64,000 bases of DNA, taken from Molossus alvarezi (Eukaryota; Chordata; Mammalia; Chiroptera; Molossidae). The stretch is from the NCBI GenBank assembly GCA_037176705.1, contig CM073891.1, positions 94,012,327-94,076,326 of the forward strand, given 5' to 3'. Shown piece by piece: positions 11,328 to 23,135 of the stretch; position 1 is the stretch's first letter; each line of letters opens with the position of its first letter. The position numbers and the translations under genes are program-made. The notes under the pieces are model-generated. The model was not told the origin of the DNA and did not search any database. It saw only the letters and a program-made list of their open reading frames with translations.

Positions 11328-11583
11328 GTTTTTTATCCTCACCCAAGGACATTTTCTGCACCTATCTTCAGACAGAACGGGAGGGAGAGAGGGGGGAGAG
11401 GGGGGAAGAGAGAAAGAGAAACATCGATGTGAGAGAGACACATCGACTGGCTGCCACCCACACAACCCCAACTGGGGCCAGGGACAAACTGCAACAAAAA
11501 TACATGCCCTTAGCGGGAACCGAACCTGGGACTCCCTGGTCCACGGGCCGATGCTCTAACTGCTGAGCCAAACTGGCCAGGGC
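11328..11583 (-). mobile_element. VES SINE, type A, antisense
   Basis: Poly-T, TCCTCACCCAAGGAC hairpin region, GA-rich body and a head whose complement reads GGCTCAGCAGTTAGAGC. Flanks are similar (TGCCTATTGTTTGT before, TGCCTGTTGTTA after), consistent with a mutated TSD. Confidence 0.95.
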
Positions 11584-12114
11584 AACGTTGCCTGTTGTTA
11601 AAAATGATGCAAATTGTGCCTCCATTTAGAAAAGTACAAACTATTTCCTGGTTTCCCAAGTCCAAGCAATGCACAGGATCTAAATTAGCTAGAAGAATAC
11701 AATGACTATGGGGTGGGTATCTATTTTAAGCTGAAAGACCCTCTAAAGGGGTTTGGGGGGCTTCAGGCATAATACCATTCAGTTCATTATACTATTGATT
11801 TTTAGACTATTTAACTTCAGCTTTGCTTTTTTCGTACTGGGAGTTCTTTAAGTGATATGTGGAAGTAATATCTATCATGTGTACATTTATCTTAGAGAAA
11901 AGAAAGGACAGCTTTGGTAGCAACTCACTTCAGCCTGTGAGCCTGAGCTTGAGGAACCATGGAAAGACTACACAGATTTAAACCTCACCACAGCCTGTGC
12001 ATTTCTTTGGTCTTCTATATTGAATTAAAACTGAGCAGTAATTGAGATGTTCTAGATGTGTGGTTTAATTCCCACAGGAAGTATCAACACAATTCAGTAG
12101 CCATTCCCTTTATC
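11584..12114. other. no recognised gene or repeat
   Basis: Unique-looking sequence, with no repeat or coding signature recognised. Confidence 0.45.
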
Positions 12115-12230
12115 CAACCACACACTGATTCAACAAATGTTTCCCAGAGGCCTCGGGGAGGCCTTGCACTTGGTTTAGGGAATATACCAAGAAAACAATA
12201 AAATCCCTCCCTGAAAATGCTAACACAGTC
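12115..12230 (-). mobile_element. L2 3'-end fragment, antisense
   Basis: Weak match to the reverse complement of the L2 terminus: GATTCAACAAATGTTTCCCAG, then AATATACCAAGAAAACAATAAAATCCCTCCCTG in the order expected of L2. Confidence 0.5.
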
Positions 12231-12705
12231 ATAGCCTAAGCTTGCCTAATTCCCCTGCCTTCTGCAGCCTGTATGAAAGGCCCAAACTGTTTGGGAGATA
12301 AAATAGAATCTTCAGATCAGTTATATGAAAATCTCCCTATCAAGTTTCATTAGACTTCCTCCTCCCACCCCTCAATACTTTGTCTATGTAAGTTTACCTG
12401 TTTAGCAAATGCATAGGGCTGATTGACGGGAAGCTCAAAGCTTTGCCTCAACTCAGAGTTTATTCCAACTTCTTTGGTGGATTTCCAAAAATCCTCAGTA
12501 CTTTGGGAGCTATTACATGTGGATGTCAGATTTAATTTCCACTTGCAGCAGAGTTACAGTATAGTCTAAGATCTCTTACTAATCTTTATTTTCAAGTTAA
12601 AGCAAGATCCAAAATCCACTGCCAGATGATGACATCTTGAATCCGATACCTCAGGAACACATCCTGGCAGAGAATGTGTGCGTCTGCATGTGCTTTGCAG
12701 GTGTG

Positions 12706-12706
<1 letters not shown>
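12231..12706. other. no recognised gene or repeat
   Basis: Unique-looking sequence between the L2 fragment and the TG repeat. Confidence 0.45.

Positions 12707-12747
<41 letters not shown>
12707..12747. repeat. (TG)n microsatellite
   Basis: About 20 uninterrupted TG units, preceded by a looser TGTGCGTCTGCATGTG stretch. No SINE tail is adjacent. Confidence 0.97.
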
Positions 12748-12750
<3 letters not shown>

Positions 12751-12847
12751 ACTTAATCATCAGTTCTATCTCATACATATTATAAACGTGACTGCAAAAG
12801 CAGAACTTTCCAGGCTCTTAATGCACTAGTTTACTTGTTTGCAAATA

Positions 12848-13075
12848 TATATTGCTAATAGCAACCATCCAGTAATGGCTCCTGGGTACCAGAAATGAAA
12901 GCACTTTCTGCACATATTCCTATTCCCTGCAATAATCCTAAAAGGTACTTATTATTAATCTCCATTGTACAGGTACAGACTCTGAAGTTTAAGTAGTTAG
13001 ACATTCAAGGCCCAGTAAATCGGATGAGCCAGCATTTGGACACAAGTTCACATTACCCTGAAGCCTACACCACAC
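12848..13075 (-). mobile_element. MIR SINE, antisense
   Basis: Shows the reverse MIR layout: CTGGGTACCAGAAATGAAAGC, TCCTAAAAGGTACTTATTATT, CATTGTACAGGTACAGACTC, then CCAGCATTTGGACACAAGTTC. Diverged but collinear over 230 bases. Confidence 0.85.
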
Positions 13076-15002
13076 AAATAAAACGTTCACTCATTCATTG
13101 ACATAGAATTGTGAACCTCTTCAAGTGTGCCCTGTTTCATCCCAGCCTTCTTAAAAATTAATCAGCCATTCTCTTCTTTTGAGATCCCTCTGACCTAACA
13201 GTGATTAACAGATATAAGATCAAGAATCCTCATCTTCAGAATACATTTTTCTTTTTAGCTCAACGAAGCCAGAGCTTTTGAGCCTGTACTATTTTGACAG
13301 TTTCCTCACATTCAGTTAGAAGACAGATCTAAGACTTGTCTTAGAGGCCAAATGCTACCTATCAGGTTTTCACCACAAATCATGTGTCAGAAGACAGGGT
13401 TTGATCCATATTATAGCCAGGCATCTAATAGAGGTGTATGTTATAAATAAAATTATATTTATTTTATGGATAGGTAAATATTATCAAGTATTTCTACACT
13501 TTTGTGTTATAAAATGAATATTTAAGAAAGCAGGTGATTAGACTTCAGATTTTGAAGGTTTAAACTATGCACGAAGTGGTTTAAGGAAGAAAGGGAAGGA
13601 GAGTAGGGCAGACAGAAGAGGATGAGAAGAAAAAAGAAAAAAGAAACTCATCACTGGAAAGAACTGTCCTAATTGTAGAATTTTTCCATTTTTATTTTCA
13701 TAAAATTATTTAAATGTTTGTAATTCAAATAGAGAGGGATAAAATGGAATGTTTTAAATATATAACATGCTAAATATGAGTTGTGGTCAAAATGTATTTA
13801 GAGTTCTCATTGATGAAGGAGTTCATTCATTAATTTACATTTTCATGGCATAGGAGAATGTGGTAGCCAAGCCATAGGGTTAATGTATATACATTCACTG
13901 AACCGTAGACAGAAAGAGCATAAACACTAGAAAGCAGCTTTTACTATTCTGTAATAATTCTGTGGCAAGCTATTTATGCGAGACTTTACGAAACAGTATA
14001 ACAATCTCCAATGCATTACTACACATGTCTGACTCTCCTCCCTGCCTCGGACACTCCCGAAGAAGCACAGCAGCGTCGCGTTCTATCACACAGGAGCTGT
14101 GTGGCCAGGAAAGCAGCTTCCCCGTCTGCCGCAAGACACCAGCCGAGCTCAATACAGGAGAGCTGAGGGTTCCACTGAGGTTTCCAAACGGGCAGCAGTT
14201 GCCATTAGAAACTTCCCAGCCCTCGGATGTGCATTTTACAGAGAGCTTGGAGGGTGATAAACAGATCTTTCACTTGATTTGCCATCTGTGGACTTTAAAG
14301 CTGTTAAGACACTTTTCAGTCTTTATTTCCTTGATGCTCCTGATCACATTTGCTAGTTAGACGTGCTCATTAATAAATTTTTCAGTTCTATTGTGCTGAT
14401 TCTGTACTGATGCATCTCTGATTTGGCATGAATGCAGGTCACTCTTTCTTTTTTTTATAATATATCAGGTAAAATAAACCAGCTTGAAGCTCTGGCCTTC
14501 TGGGGTGCCTCAAATAATTACTTTCATTTCTTCATGACCAATGGCTTACACTAGAAAGCTGCTAATACATTTGAGTAGAATTTGTGTTCTCAATTCAACC
14601 CGCACGAGGAATGAAAAGACACGGAGAAGAAACATAGCCTTCCTGGGCAGCCTGAATCAATGAGTTGTTAATCTTCGCCAAAAGTAGCTTATGCACAAAT
14701 GGCTTCATTTCCATTCCTCTTTGCAGCCTGAGCCTAGACAACCACAGTTACAGAAGCCACCGGATCACACTGGCAGCTGTCATACAGGCAGGACCCACTC
14801 ACTCAGTAACTTGTGCCTTTGTTCATTTACTAGCTTTCTGAAAGACAAAACTGTGCTGATTCTGATTGCATGAGACCAAACAGAAAAAAAGCCATTGTAT
14901 TTTACCTGGTGCTTTTGCCTGGGTTTATCTCATCAGTGAGAAGGCTGTACCACAGTATTGCTGGCCTGTAAGTTATTTTTTTCAGTAGTAAAGATAGAGT
15001 CA
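13076..15002. other. largest repeat-poor block in this part; no gene recognised
   Basis: No known repeat was seen over about 1.9 kb. At 13962-14360 there is an open 132-codon plus-strand frame in sequence that is less AT-rich than its surroundings and retains CpGs (for example near 14060-14085, AGCAGCGTCGCGTTCTATCAC). The predicted peptide has no recognisable domain, and no splice-site or start context marks it as a gene. A conserved non-coding element is a possible reading that cannot be tested without alignment. Confidence 0.4.
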
Positions 15003-15610
15003 TTCAGTCAATTCCATTCATATTTACAGAGTACCTACTATGTGCCAAGTACTTTTCTAGATGCTTATACAACAAGGAACAAGACCCAGTTCCTGGCCTT
15101 GTAGAGCTTTCTTTCAAGGGGGTGAGATGGCAGCAGACAGGCAGAAAAGTATGCAAACAGATAAATAAGATTGTGATACAACTTTGGGGAAACAAAGCTA
15201 AGGCAATGGGTTCGAGCAGGGTTTCTCAGCCTTGGCGCTGTTGACATTCTTGACCAGATAAATCTTCATTGGGGGAGCTGTTTTGTGCATTAAAGGATAT
15301 TTTGCATTATCACTAGCCTCTGTCCACTGGCACCCCACACTCCAGTCGTGACAGTCAAAAATGTCTCCAGACGTTGGTAAATGTTCCTTGGGGGGAAATA
15401 ATACCCCCAGTTAAGAGTCACTGGGATAGACCAGCCTGGGGAAGGGAGAGTGATAAGTGGCAGTCTTTCAGGAGAGGTGACCCTTGAGCTAAGACATAAA
15501 AGATGAGAAGCAGACAGTTTCAGGATGATTTGGAAGAAGAGTGTTCACAGTTCAGGCAACAGCCAGAGCAACGCTCTGAGATGAGAGCGAGCCGGCACGT
15601 TTGAGGCCTG
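15003..15610 (-). mobile_element. L2 LINE 3' region, antisense, split by MER20
   Basis: 15003-15200 is the reverse complement of the L2 terminus (TTTACAGAGTACCTACTATGT, TGCCAAGTACTTTTCTAGATG, CAAGACCCAGTTCCTGGCC). It resumes at about 15424-15610 with L2 sequence that lies further upstream in the element (AGGTGACCCTTGAGCTAAGAC, AACAGCCAGAGCAACGCTCTG). The split is filled by a hAT element at 15217-15423. Confidence 0.82.
15217..15423 (-). mobile_element. MER20 (hAT-Charlie), near complete
   Basis: Reads CAGGGTTTCTCAGCCTTGGCG to GTTAAGAGTCACTG, with the diagnostic internal GTGACAGTCAAAAATGTCTCC. Both hAT ends are present. The 8-bp flanks GGTTCGAG / GGATAGAC are a decayed TSD. Length about 207, close to the usual 219. 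MER20 copies are known to have acted as regulatory elements in placental mammals; nothing here shows that this copy does. Confidence 0.9.
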
Positions 15611-15884
15611 TGTTTGAGTCCCGCAACGAAACTACCACTAAATGTATCTCACATCAGAGGAAATGCCAAAGACAGAGTAACCAAAGACACAAGTTATGAT
15701 AATATCTAATCACAGAACTGAAATGTCAGGACCTTTTTCTTAAATATACATCATTATTCAGAGAACAATATAAACCTACTAATGTGTAGAGTTAAAATGT
15801 AATTATTTGGAATTCTAACTTAAAGTAAAACCAAGTCTCAAATTAATTTTTTTTCTATCTCATCTCTTCCTCTTCCTTTTTGCT

Positions 15885-16066
15885 CTAAAATGGTTAAGTC
15901 TAGGACCCGGGAGCTCCAGACTCAGTCTGACCTCTGCCACTAACATGCCCAACATCAGAGCTTAGTCACATCCTGTCTTTTGCTCTCTGGCTCTAATTTG
16001 TAAAACGTGGGAGTTGAAGTAGATTATTCCTACAGTTCCTTCTTGGGCTAAAAATTCTGTGATTCA
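15885..16066 (+). mobile_element. MIR-like SINE, diverged
   Basis: Contains CTCTGCCACTAACATGCCCA and a 3' part AACGTGGGAGTTGAAGTAGATTATTCCTACAGTTCC ending in CTGTGATTC. This fits a MIR variant whose 3' end reads ...CCTTCCAGCTCTAAAATTCTATGATTC. Confidence 0.6.
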
Positions 16067-17634
16067 TTTGTAAACAAGTGCTAATTATTTGTCTCACATA
16101 TGAATGCTATTAAATATAATGTAAGTATAGCATTACAGAATTAAGGCACTGTACATATTCCAAATATTGCAAGTTTCACCAGCCCATGAATACAAATATA
16201 GTCCCATTTCCATTAATGCCCAACTTGCTAGGGCTGAGGCTTCCTTTGAAGTCTCCCTCAATTATTTGGGGGTACTATCAGATGTGGCTTCATATCCAAT
16301 AAGAACAAAACTAAACATTTCTGTTCCTCCATCCTGGCCTTTTAGCTAGTCTCCTCATGAGCCAGGTGAGAGACCATGTCCCCACAGTTGCCATGAGACC
16401 ACTGCCTCTCTGGATCACCCTCTGCTGCTGCTCTCCAGCTCTCTAGTGTGCTCAGCTCGGGGCACCAGGAGCATCCAGGGAGAAGCTTCCCCGGGGTCTA
16501 CGGCAGGGGGGACAGAAAGACAGAGGCTCGTCAGCTTGCTCACATTACAGTTGGTCACCTACAACTCTCCTGTCCAACTTTCACAGTCTTTCACAAACAT
16601 GACTCCTTTCTCTGCTGACCTTGACCTCTCTCCAACTAGACTCTATATATTCCCCTTAATTCTCACCTCTTTTCCCACCTCTCTGCAGGCACCTATGCAC
16701 GAAACAGGTCCTTCTTCTGTGAGAAACAAATGTTTATGACAACCGTCACACACAACTATATTCCCAGGAGTGACTGGCTGGATGTACTGAAAGCCACAAT
16801 CCATGTTGGATTTCGTTTGGAAGCCCTGCCAGATATGGGTGAACACTGAGAGCCATGGCGTCAAGGACACCAGCACCAGAATCAGTCTTCAAACCACTCA
16901 ATTTGATTTCCTGACAAATGTGCTTCTCCACCCAATCACTGAATGTTAGCATCTTCCTCAACCTCTACCTGCAGAATAACTGGATCTCGTGGGTGAAGTG
17001 CAGTCATCTGGCTCCACCAATGTGCTTTTTTGACTCCTTATGATTCCCATTCTAGTAAGACTGGCAATAATCTTGACCAAATGTGGTCAAGTCATCTCTT
17101 AGAACAGCTGATTTGAGACGACTAATCCATTTAACATGGGTTTCCCTATATGAATTCTGAAAGACTGGTTCCACAGTCCTATATGTCTTTCCCTGGCTAT
17201 TAACTGCCTAAGGAAGGCATGTGGGCTTGCTAAATACACTTGGCTTAAATAAGTTATGTTTTTCTAATATGTAAAAATGACATTCCATCTTTGTGGATTT
17301 TTCCACAGGTAGATCTCCTGTAACAGAGAAATTTTATTTCCTTGGAATTAATATGCCTCTATTACAGCAAACTTAGAAAAATTTCAAGGCATGTGCACCT
17401 CAAACGCATGTCCCACTGGCTTCAGAAGCCGTATTCTTATACATAATTCAGTAGGATAGAAAGCAAGCATCTCCAGTGTTCTGCAAACCCATAGCAATCC
17501 AAGCTGCTTAAATCTTTTGGAACTCCTATTGCATGTCACTGGAGAGACTGCCAGCAGGAAGTTCCACCATTGGTTGCCTTGGACGCTTCTAGGAGACTTT
17601 TCCTCAATTATCAGTCAGAGCACTGTGATACTAA
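16067..17634. other. no recognised gene or repeat
   Basis: About 1.6 kb of unique-looking sequence. A 97-codon open frame at 16446-16739 overlaps similar-length antisense frames and shows no family signature. Confidence 0.45.
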
Positions 17635-17880
17635 TTTAGACAAGAGATGACAGTAGCTGGACTAAGGCAATAATAGCAGAGATGGACACAAAGGACAGAT
17701 TCAGAAGCTAATCAGAAAATGAAAGAGACATGGCTTGTGTGCCCATGAACATGAATGGGTATGGGAAATGAGGGAGAGAGAGGAGGCAATGATGACTCCC
17801 AGATTTCTGGCTTAGATGTTGGACAGAATGCTGCCATTTTTCATTAAGCATAGGAAGAGAAGCAGAGCTGGAGAGAAATA
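17635..17880 (-). mobile_element. L2 LINE fragment, antisense
   Basis: Collinear with the reverse complement of an internal L2 segment: GACAGTAGCTGGACTAAGGC, GCAGAGATGGACACAAAGGAC, GATGACTCCCAGATTTCTGGC, ATGCTGCCATTTTTCATTAAG. Confidence 0.75.
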
Positions 17881-18120
17881 CGACTAATGGCACACTACTA
17901 TATTTGCAAAATGAAGCATATAGAAGGGAATATATTTTTATAAAATGCTTATTATATTTTTATTTAAGAGAAAAAATTGTATTTATTATCTGTGCATTTG
18001 ATCCTTCATTATTTTCAGAACTACAAAGTTTTCTATGTTTTCATAGGACATCAAATACATTAACCAGTAAGGGAGGAAAGTACATAAAAATGAAATTTTT
18101 ATTAAAGTACAAATCATAAA

Positions 18121-18195
18121 TGCTCATTTATTCAACAAACAATTACTGAATGCCAACTGTAGCCAAGTACCACTCTGGGCTATAGAAACATAGAT
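18121..18195 (-). mobile_element. L2 3' terminus, antisense
   Basis: TGCTCATTTATTCAACAAACAATTACTGAATGCC is the reverse complement of the L2 tail and preceding bases. It is cut short by a MIR. Confidence 0.7.
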
Positions 18196-18425
18196 AATAA
18201 TAATACTATCTAACATGTAAAAAGTACCAGCCGTGGTGCTAAGCACATGATCTGTCATTAACGATACCAACCATGACTCTGAGGAAGGTGCTATTGCAAT
18301 GGCTGTTATTTATATGATGAAACTGAGGCAGCAACATGTGTGTAACTGGAATACTGAGTAGGGACACTTAGTGAGGATTTCACCCAACACTAAGACTCCA
18401 GAGCCATCTCTCCTGCACCACGTCC
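18196..18425 (-). mobile_element. MIR SINE, antisense
   Basis: ATAATAATACTATCTAACATG, GTGCTAAGCACATGATCTGTC, ATGATGAAACTGAGGCAGCAA and a 5' part with CCAGAGCCATCTCTCCTGC follow the reverse MIR order. Confidence 0.82.
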
Positions 18426-19849
18426 CTCGCAGAATTCAGGATCCCTTCAGGAGGCAGATCCATAAGTAAATAATTATAAAGCTTTTATAATTATCACCTT
18501 GCTTGTTCACCTTAAATCTTCCAGATCGGTCATTCTCCAGGCCTCTAACCACTTGATTTTGTGCACCTGACATGGTCTATTACTACAGGCCTCTCTCCCC
18601 TCACTCTGTCTGTAATTGTAGCAATCACTTGTTTTCAGTCATTTCATTAGAGAGTGACATTGAGTTTTACAGCTTGTCGGTTGCCTGAATTTCTGTTTCT
18701 TCTTCCTGCTATTTGTGTTTTTGCCTTGAATGCCTGACTTTTCCTTGGGGATACCTAGTTTCCAATTCTATTTCCCACAAAAGTTTTACCCTGGAATGTC
18801 TAATAGTGTGTGGTTGTTTCGACATCAGAGATACAAATACTTAAAATAGAGGTTCTGCTTGGTGCCGCTATGATTCTCTGAGAAACCAAGGGCCAGCCAA
18901 CCACGAGCCGAGGGACTTGGTGTGTTCTTTTAAATATAGCTCAGGTTTAGCACCTTCAGTTTGCATTCCGAGATTGCAGAGGGAGTGGATTCACCTGGAA
19001 ACTTCACTTGAGAAGGAGCAGGGACACATAGCAGCTGTTGGGCAGAAATTACCCCAGAACCAGGGCCAAGTGCTAAATCAGACAGAAAGCTCATTAAAAC
19101 CCCACCAAAGTCATGAATGTGCTGTCCAGAATGAAACCTAGCAGAGATCTCAGCTGTTAGTGTTCTGTAAAAGAGAAAACACTGAGGTAACAGAAGGGAA
19201 CCCCCCTGGGGACCCTGAGAATTCTGCAGCCTCTGCCTGCCTCTTCTGCTGTGTTTGCCACACTCCTCCCTGCCCAAGTCTAAATCCCAAAACTTGAAAA
19301 ATGGATTCAGGTTTCCAGGGTGGTAGCAGTACAGCGAACCAAGGAGGTTGCAGGACCGTCCACAAAGGCTCTTGCAGGGACTATGACCAGCATGGGGGGT
19401 TAGGGAGGATAGAGAATAAAGTCCTCTAGAAATTCTAATTCAACCAAGGGGAAATCCCATTGAAGTCCAGGTCCAGGTCATCTGGGCTTCTGCAACTAGT
19501 TTGGAATAGCTATATCTTCTCTGAGGGTCCTCTGGCCATGACGTATCAGAATGAAGAGGATATTTAGGGCTTCCTAAGACAAATGCTAAGCACTAACCAT
19601 GAACTCTAAACAAATATGAGCTGAATAATGAGTGACAGGGCAACAAGTCAGGAACACACTAAGGTTTAAGACCCCACGGACCAGTGGCATTCCCACGCAC
19701 GTAATTCACCCACTGGCTCCACTCCTTAGAAAGCTGCAAGGCTCTAGAGTCCAGACAAGCAAGCACTTCACTAAAAGTAGCAGCATCCCTAACCTGTTCA
19801 GAGTTTGAATTTTAGACTCTGAGGATAAGAAAGAAACCAGGATTTAGAA
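18426..19849. other. no recognised gene or repeat
   Basis: About 1.4 kb without recognised repeats. Overlapping short frames on both strands at 18917-19365 have no family signature. Confidence 0.45.
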
Positions 19850-19862
19850 ATGTAAGGGTTCC

Positions 19863-20090
19863 CTGCCCAGCTGGTGTGGCTCAGTGGATTGAGTGTCCTC
19901 CCATGGACTGAGAGGTCCCGGTTCAATTCCCAGTCAGGGCACACGCCTTGGTTTCAGTTTCAGGCTTGATCCCCAGTCGGGGTCGTGCAGGAGGCAGCTG
20001 ATTGATGTTTCTCTCTCATATTGATGTTTATCTCTCCCTTCCTCTCTCTCTAAAAAAATCAATAAAAACATATTTTTTAAAATGAAAGAC
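19863..20090 (+). mobile_element. VES SINE, type B
   Basis: GCCCAGCTGGTGTGGCTCAG head, GGTTCAATTCCCAGTCAGGGC, CT-rich body, AAATCAATAAAAACAT tail. TSD ATGTAAGGGTTCC (19850-19862) / ATGTAAAGGTTCC (20091-20103), one mismatch. Confidence 0.95.
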
Positions 20091-20158
20091 ATGTAAAGGT
20101 TCCTGGCTAATCTAGAGAGGCAGAATCTTTTTCGCCACTCTCCAGACAAACCCACAGT
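20091..20158 (+). repeat. copy 1 of an unclassified direct repeat
   Basis: About 65 bases from AGGTTCCTGGCTAATCTAGAG through GACAAACCCACAGTAGC recur at 20883-20955 with roughly 80% identity. The SINE at 19863 inserted at the left edge of this copy, so the repeat predates it. Confidence 0.75.
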
Positions 20159-20882
20159 AGCTCAGTGCCTGCATTTTGAAGCCACACCTAAAGATGTTGA
20201 TTCTTTCCGTTTGTGGAGTTGCTGAAAGAAAAGCAAGAATTTGGGCATTACAAATTAGGCTAGATCCACTCATGTAATTTAACACCAGTAAATTAGTGAT
20301 AGATTTACATACTATCCTTTTACTTTGTTTAAAAAATACTTTCACATTTATGATGTTTTACTTCCCAGGCAGGCCCCTTATGGGGTGGGCACTGGCTAAA
20401 AAAGGTTTTGGCTCAGTCCAAGGAGAAGGTCCTAACCCTGTGAAATACCAAGCAGTGGAGCAAACCATGTAGTAATTTCCAGTCTAGCATACAAGCCAAA
20501 GCTGGATGGTCATATGTCACATATGTTTTAGAGAGTTCTAGTGATTTGGGAAGGAGGTGAGAATGACCCCTGTTTCTTTCCATCCTAATGTATATGAGGA
20601 ATCTTTTTCATTGCAAAAACACCCAAAAGTAAAGTGATCAGAGACTTTCCCCTAGTGCAAAGACACTCCGACTCCTAGTATACTTTCCACCGGATGATTC
20701 TCCGCATCACAAGTCAACTCAACCTCATGACACCAGGAGGAAACTGGCACCAACTATAAAAAGATAATAGGCACAAACAAGAGGCTGAACATCTAAAGTA
20801 TAAGCTTTCGCACATTATACAACATGATCAACTTAGTACAGGTTCCACATTACACTGTGACTGTTTCTAAAACTTCTGAAAG

Positions 20883-20955
20883 CCAATATAAAGGGTTCCT
20901 GGTTAATCTAGAGAGGCAGAATTATTTTCTCCACTTTCAAGACAAACCCAAAGTT
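20883..20955 (+). repeat. copy 2 of an unclassified direct repeat
   Basis: GGGTTCCTGGTTAATCTAGAG through CAAGACAAACCCAAAGTTAGC matches 20091-20158. Flanks diverge on both sides. It could be a local duplication or two copies of an unrecognised old interspersed repeat. Confidence 0.75.
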
Positions 20956-22011
20956 AGCACAGTAGAACATTCTAGAATACCGTATTCCAGCATGCTGGTA
21001 ATTGAATTAAAATTTCGCTGCTGGCTTCCTCATCAAACATAATGACAGCATTTATTTGGCTGGGACAGTCTCATATTTAGACTCTGGGGAAAGAGAAATG
21101 TTTTTATCATCAAGATCACAACCTTACATAATGGTCTTCCTTGCATAATAGTCACACCCCTATTTTTGGAGCGGCAGAGCCAGCATGAAAGGTGCTATCA
21201 ACACACAAATAAATACCGCATTTCAGAGGTGGTTTAAAGGACAAAAATACATTTTCAACTTTATTACTACTTTTCAAATAGCAGAGGTGAGACGGAGGTT
21301 CCGAGCACCTGGCTTCACTGCTTTTGAAGCTGTTGCAATAGTGACCCAACTGACTACAGTCATGTATCTTACTCAAACATAGAATTCCCCAGGAAGTCTC
21401 AGGTTATTTGGGTCAAGTTCATAAGGGTTTTTATTCAGATCCTGCTAATATAGCTTTTGTGTTGTATGAGCACATGAGGACATGGTGATATCTTAACTGA
21501 GACATAAAAACCAAGGTAACAACTTACTTTTATTCATTTTCAAGTTTTCATATCTTCACAGCCAAAGAAATGAAAACCTCTTCCAACCTGCCTGCTTCTA
21601 TTAATACATGCAGTGAACTTTGATGTAAATGTCAAACATGCTCACTTTAGGCTTCTGGTCAAATTTGCATGAGGATTATTAAATTCTGAGTTTCCAAATT
21701 CCCTCTGTAAATTCAACAGGTATGATATATTTATCTTCTTGTACTAAGCTATTGCTTACTATTGCTCTGAACTACTCAGCAGCTGTAATACTGCAAGTCA
21801 ATGGATGTTGAAAGGTATAACAAGTATACAGGGGGGTAAGAGTATGTGTAAACTCCAAGCCTGATGCCACCACTGTGTTGTTACACTAACCCACATTCCT
21901 TACATCCTCACAACACAGCACTCTGCTCCAATTAGCTTACTTCTCCAGAGATCTAGTAACCTTCAGTCAATTCCTCTTCCTATACACCCTCATTAGTTAA
22001 ATCCTCCCTAA
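20956..22011. other. no recognised gene or repeat
   Basis: About 1 kb of unique-looking sequence. Confidence 0.45.
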
Positions 22012-22275
22012 CGTGATAGTCACTAGCCATATGCGAACGCTTGAGATGTGGCTAATCTGAATGGAGATGTTTTATAAGTGTAAAATTATACACCAGATTT
22101 TGAAGACTTAGTATGAAAAAATAATGTAAAATATCTCAATAATTTTTATATTATCTGTTGAAATAAGAGCAGTTGGGGTATATATAGGGTTAAATAAAAT
22201 GTATATACTAGAACTGTTAAAATTTCTATGTGTAGCTCACATTACATTTCTACTGAACAATGTTAAGTTAGATGC
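22012..22275. mobile_element. non-autonomous hAT (MER1-group) element
   Basis: The segment CACTAGCCATATGCGAACGCT, TTGAGATGTGGCTAATCTGAA, CACCAGATTTTGAAGACTTAG, then TGTAGCTCACATTACATTTCTACTG follows a known mammalian hAT element with AGCCACATGTGGCTA-type ends. Subfamily not assigned. Confidence 0.65.
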
Positions 22276-22569
22276 TTTTAGGCTTTTCTCTGACTCAATT
22301 CCACTGAGCCTTCTTCAATTAGACATAAGTGGAGTCTTCTCCTTTTATCCTTTATGTCTCCTCATCTCTTTTTCAATCCTTTTGTCTTTCTGTGCTGCAC
22401 TCTGGGTAGTTTCTCATATTTATCTTCCAAATCACTGATTTTTTTTTTTTCTTTGCTGGGTCTAACCTTTTGATAATCCATCTATTCCATTAGATTTTGT
22501 ATGTTTCTTTTGACATTTTGAATATGGTTTGATTTGTTGAATTTCCATTCAAGTTTTCACCTGGGTTAG
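22276..22569 (-). mobile_element. possible old L1-related sequence, antisense
   Basis: T-rich text such as TGCACTCTGGGTAGTTTCTC and ATCTTCCAAATCACTGATT resembles a widespread old mammalian interspersed sequence, probably L1M in reverse. Similar-style sequence resumes after the inserted L1 at 23136. Assignment is weak. Confidence 0.35.
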
Positions 22570-23135
22570 AAAAAGGATGGAAACTGTTACAGTTTCTACT
22601 AATGCTGAACACATGCATACTCTATGACCTAGCACTTCCGCTGCTAGGTACGACAAACAGAAACGGATAGACGATAGTCCGAAACTGGAAATTACCCAAA
22701 TGCCCATCAATAGTGGGATGGATAAATAAATTGTGGTATATTTACACAATGGCATACTATATTAAACAAGAAGAAGCTAATTACATCTATATAAAAATAT
22801 ATAAATGATTTTTATACTTTTTTATTATTTTCATATGTTGAAAGATAAAGGACATATACAGAAGAGTATACACTACTTAAATAAATTTATAAAATGTGTT
22901 TTAAAACCAGCAAACTAACTATGGTATTAAAATTCAGGATCGTGGTTGTCCTTGGAGTGGAGAGATTATCTGGAAGAGTACATAAGGGGGTTTCTGAGAT
23001 CTAATAATATTCGTTTGTTACGCTGCACAATAGTTACAAAATACATTTAATTTGTGAAAATTCATCGGGTTATATACTTATGATTTTTACCCTTTTCTAT
23101 ATGTAAGACTTTTCTAACAATATTCTAAATTCAAA
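22570..23135 (+). mobile_element. old L1M 3' end
   Basis: ORF2 C-terminal DNA (CTATGACCTAGCACTTCCGCT, ATTACCCAAATGCCCATCAAT, GGATGGATAAATAAATTGTGG, TTTACACAATGGCATACTAT) is followed by an L1M 3' UTR with AAATTCATCGGGTTATATAC. Many substitutions, with no open frame. Confidence 0.82.

Noticed and set aside
13962..14360. 132-codon open frame as a host gene
   Set aside because: No domain, no splice or Kozak evidence, and an antisense frame of 60 codons overlaps. Kept only as a conservation candidate.
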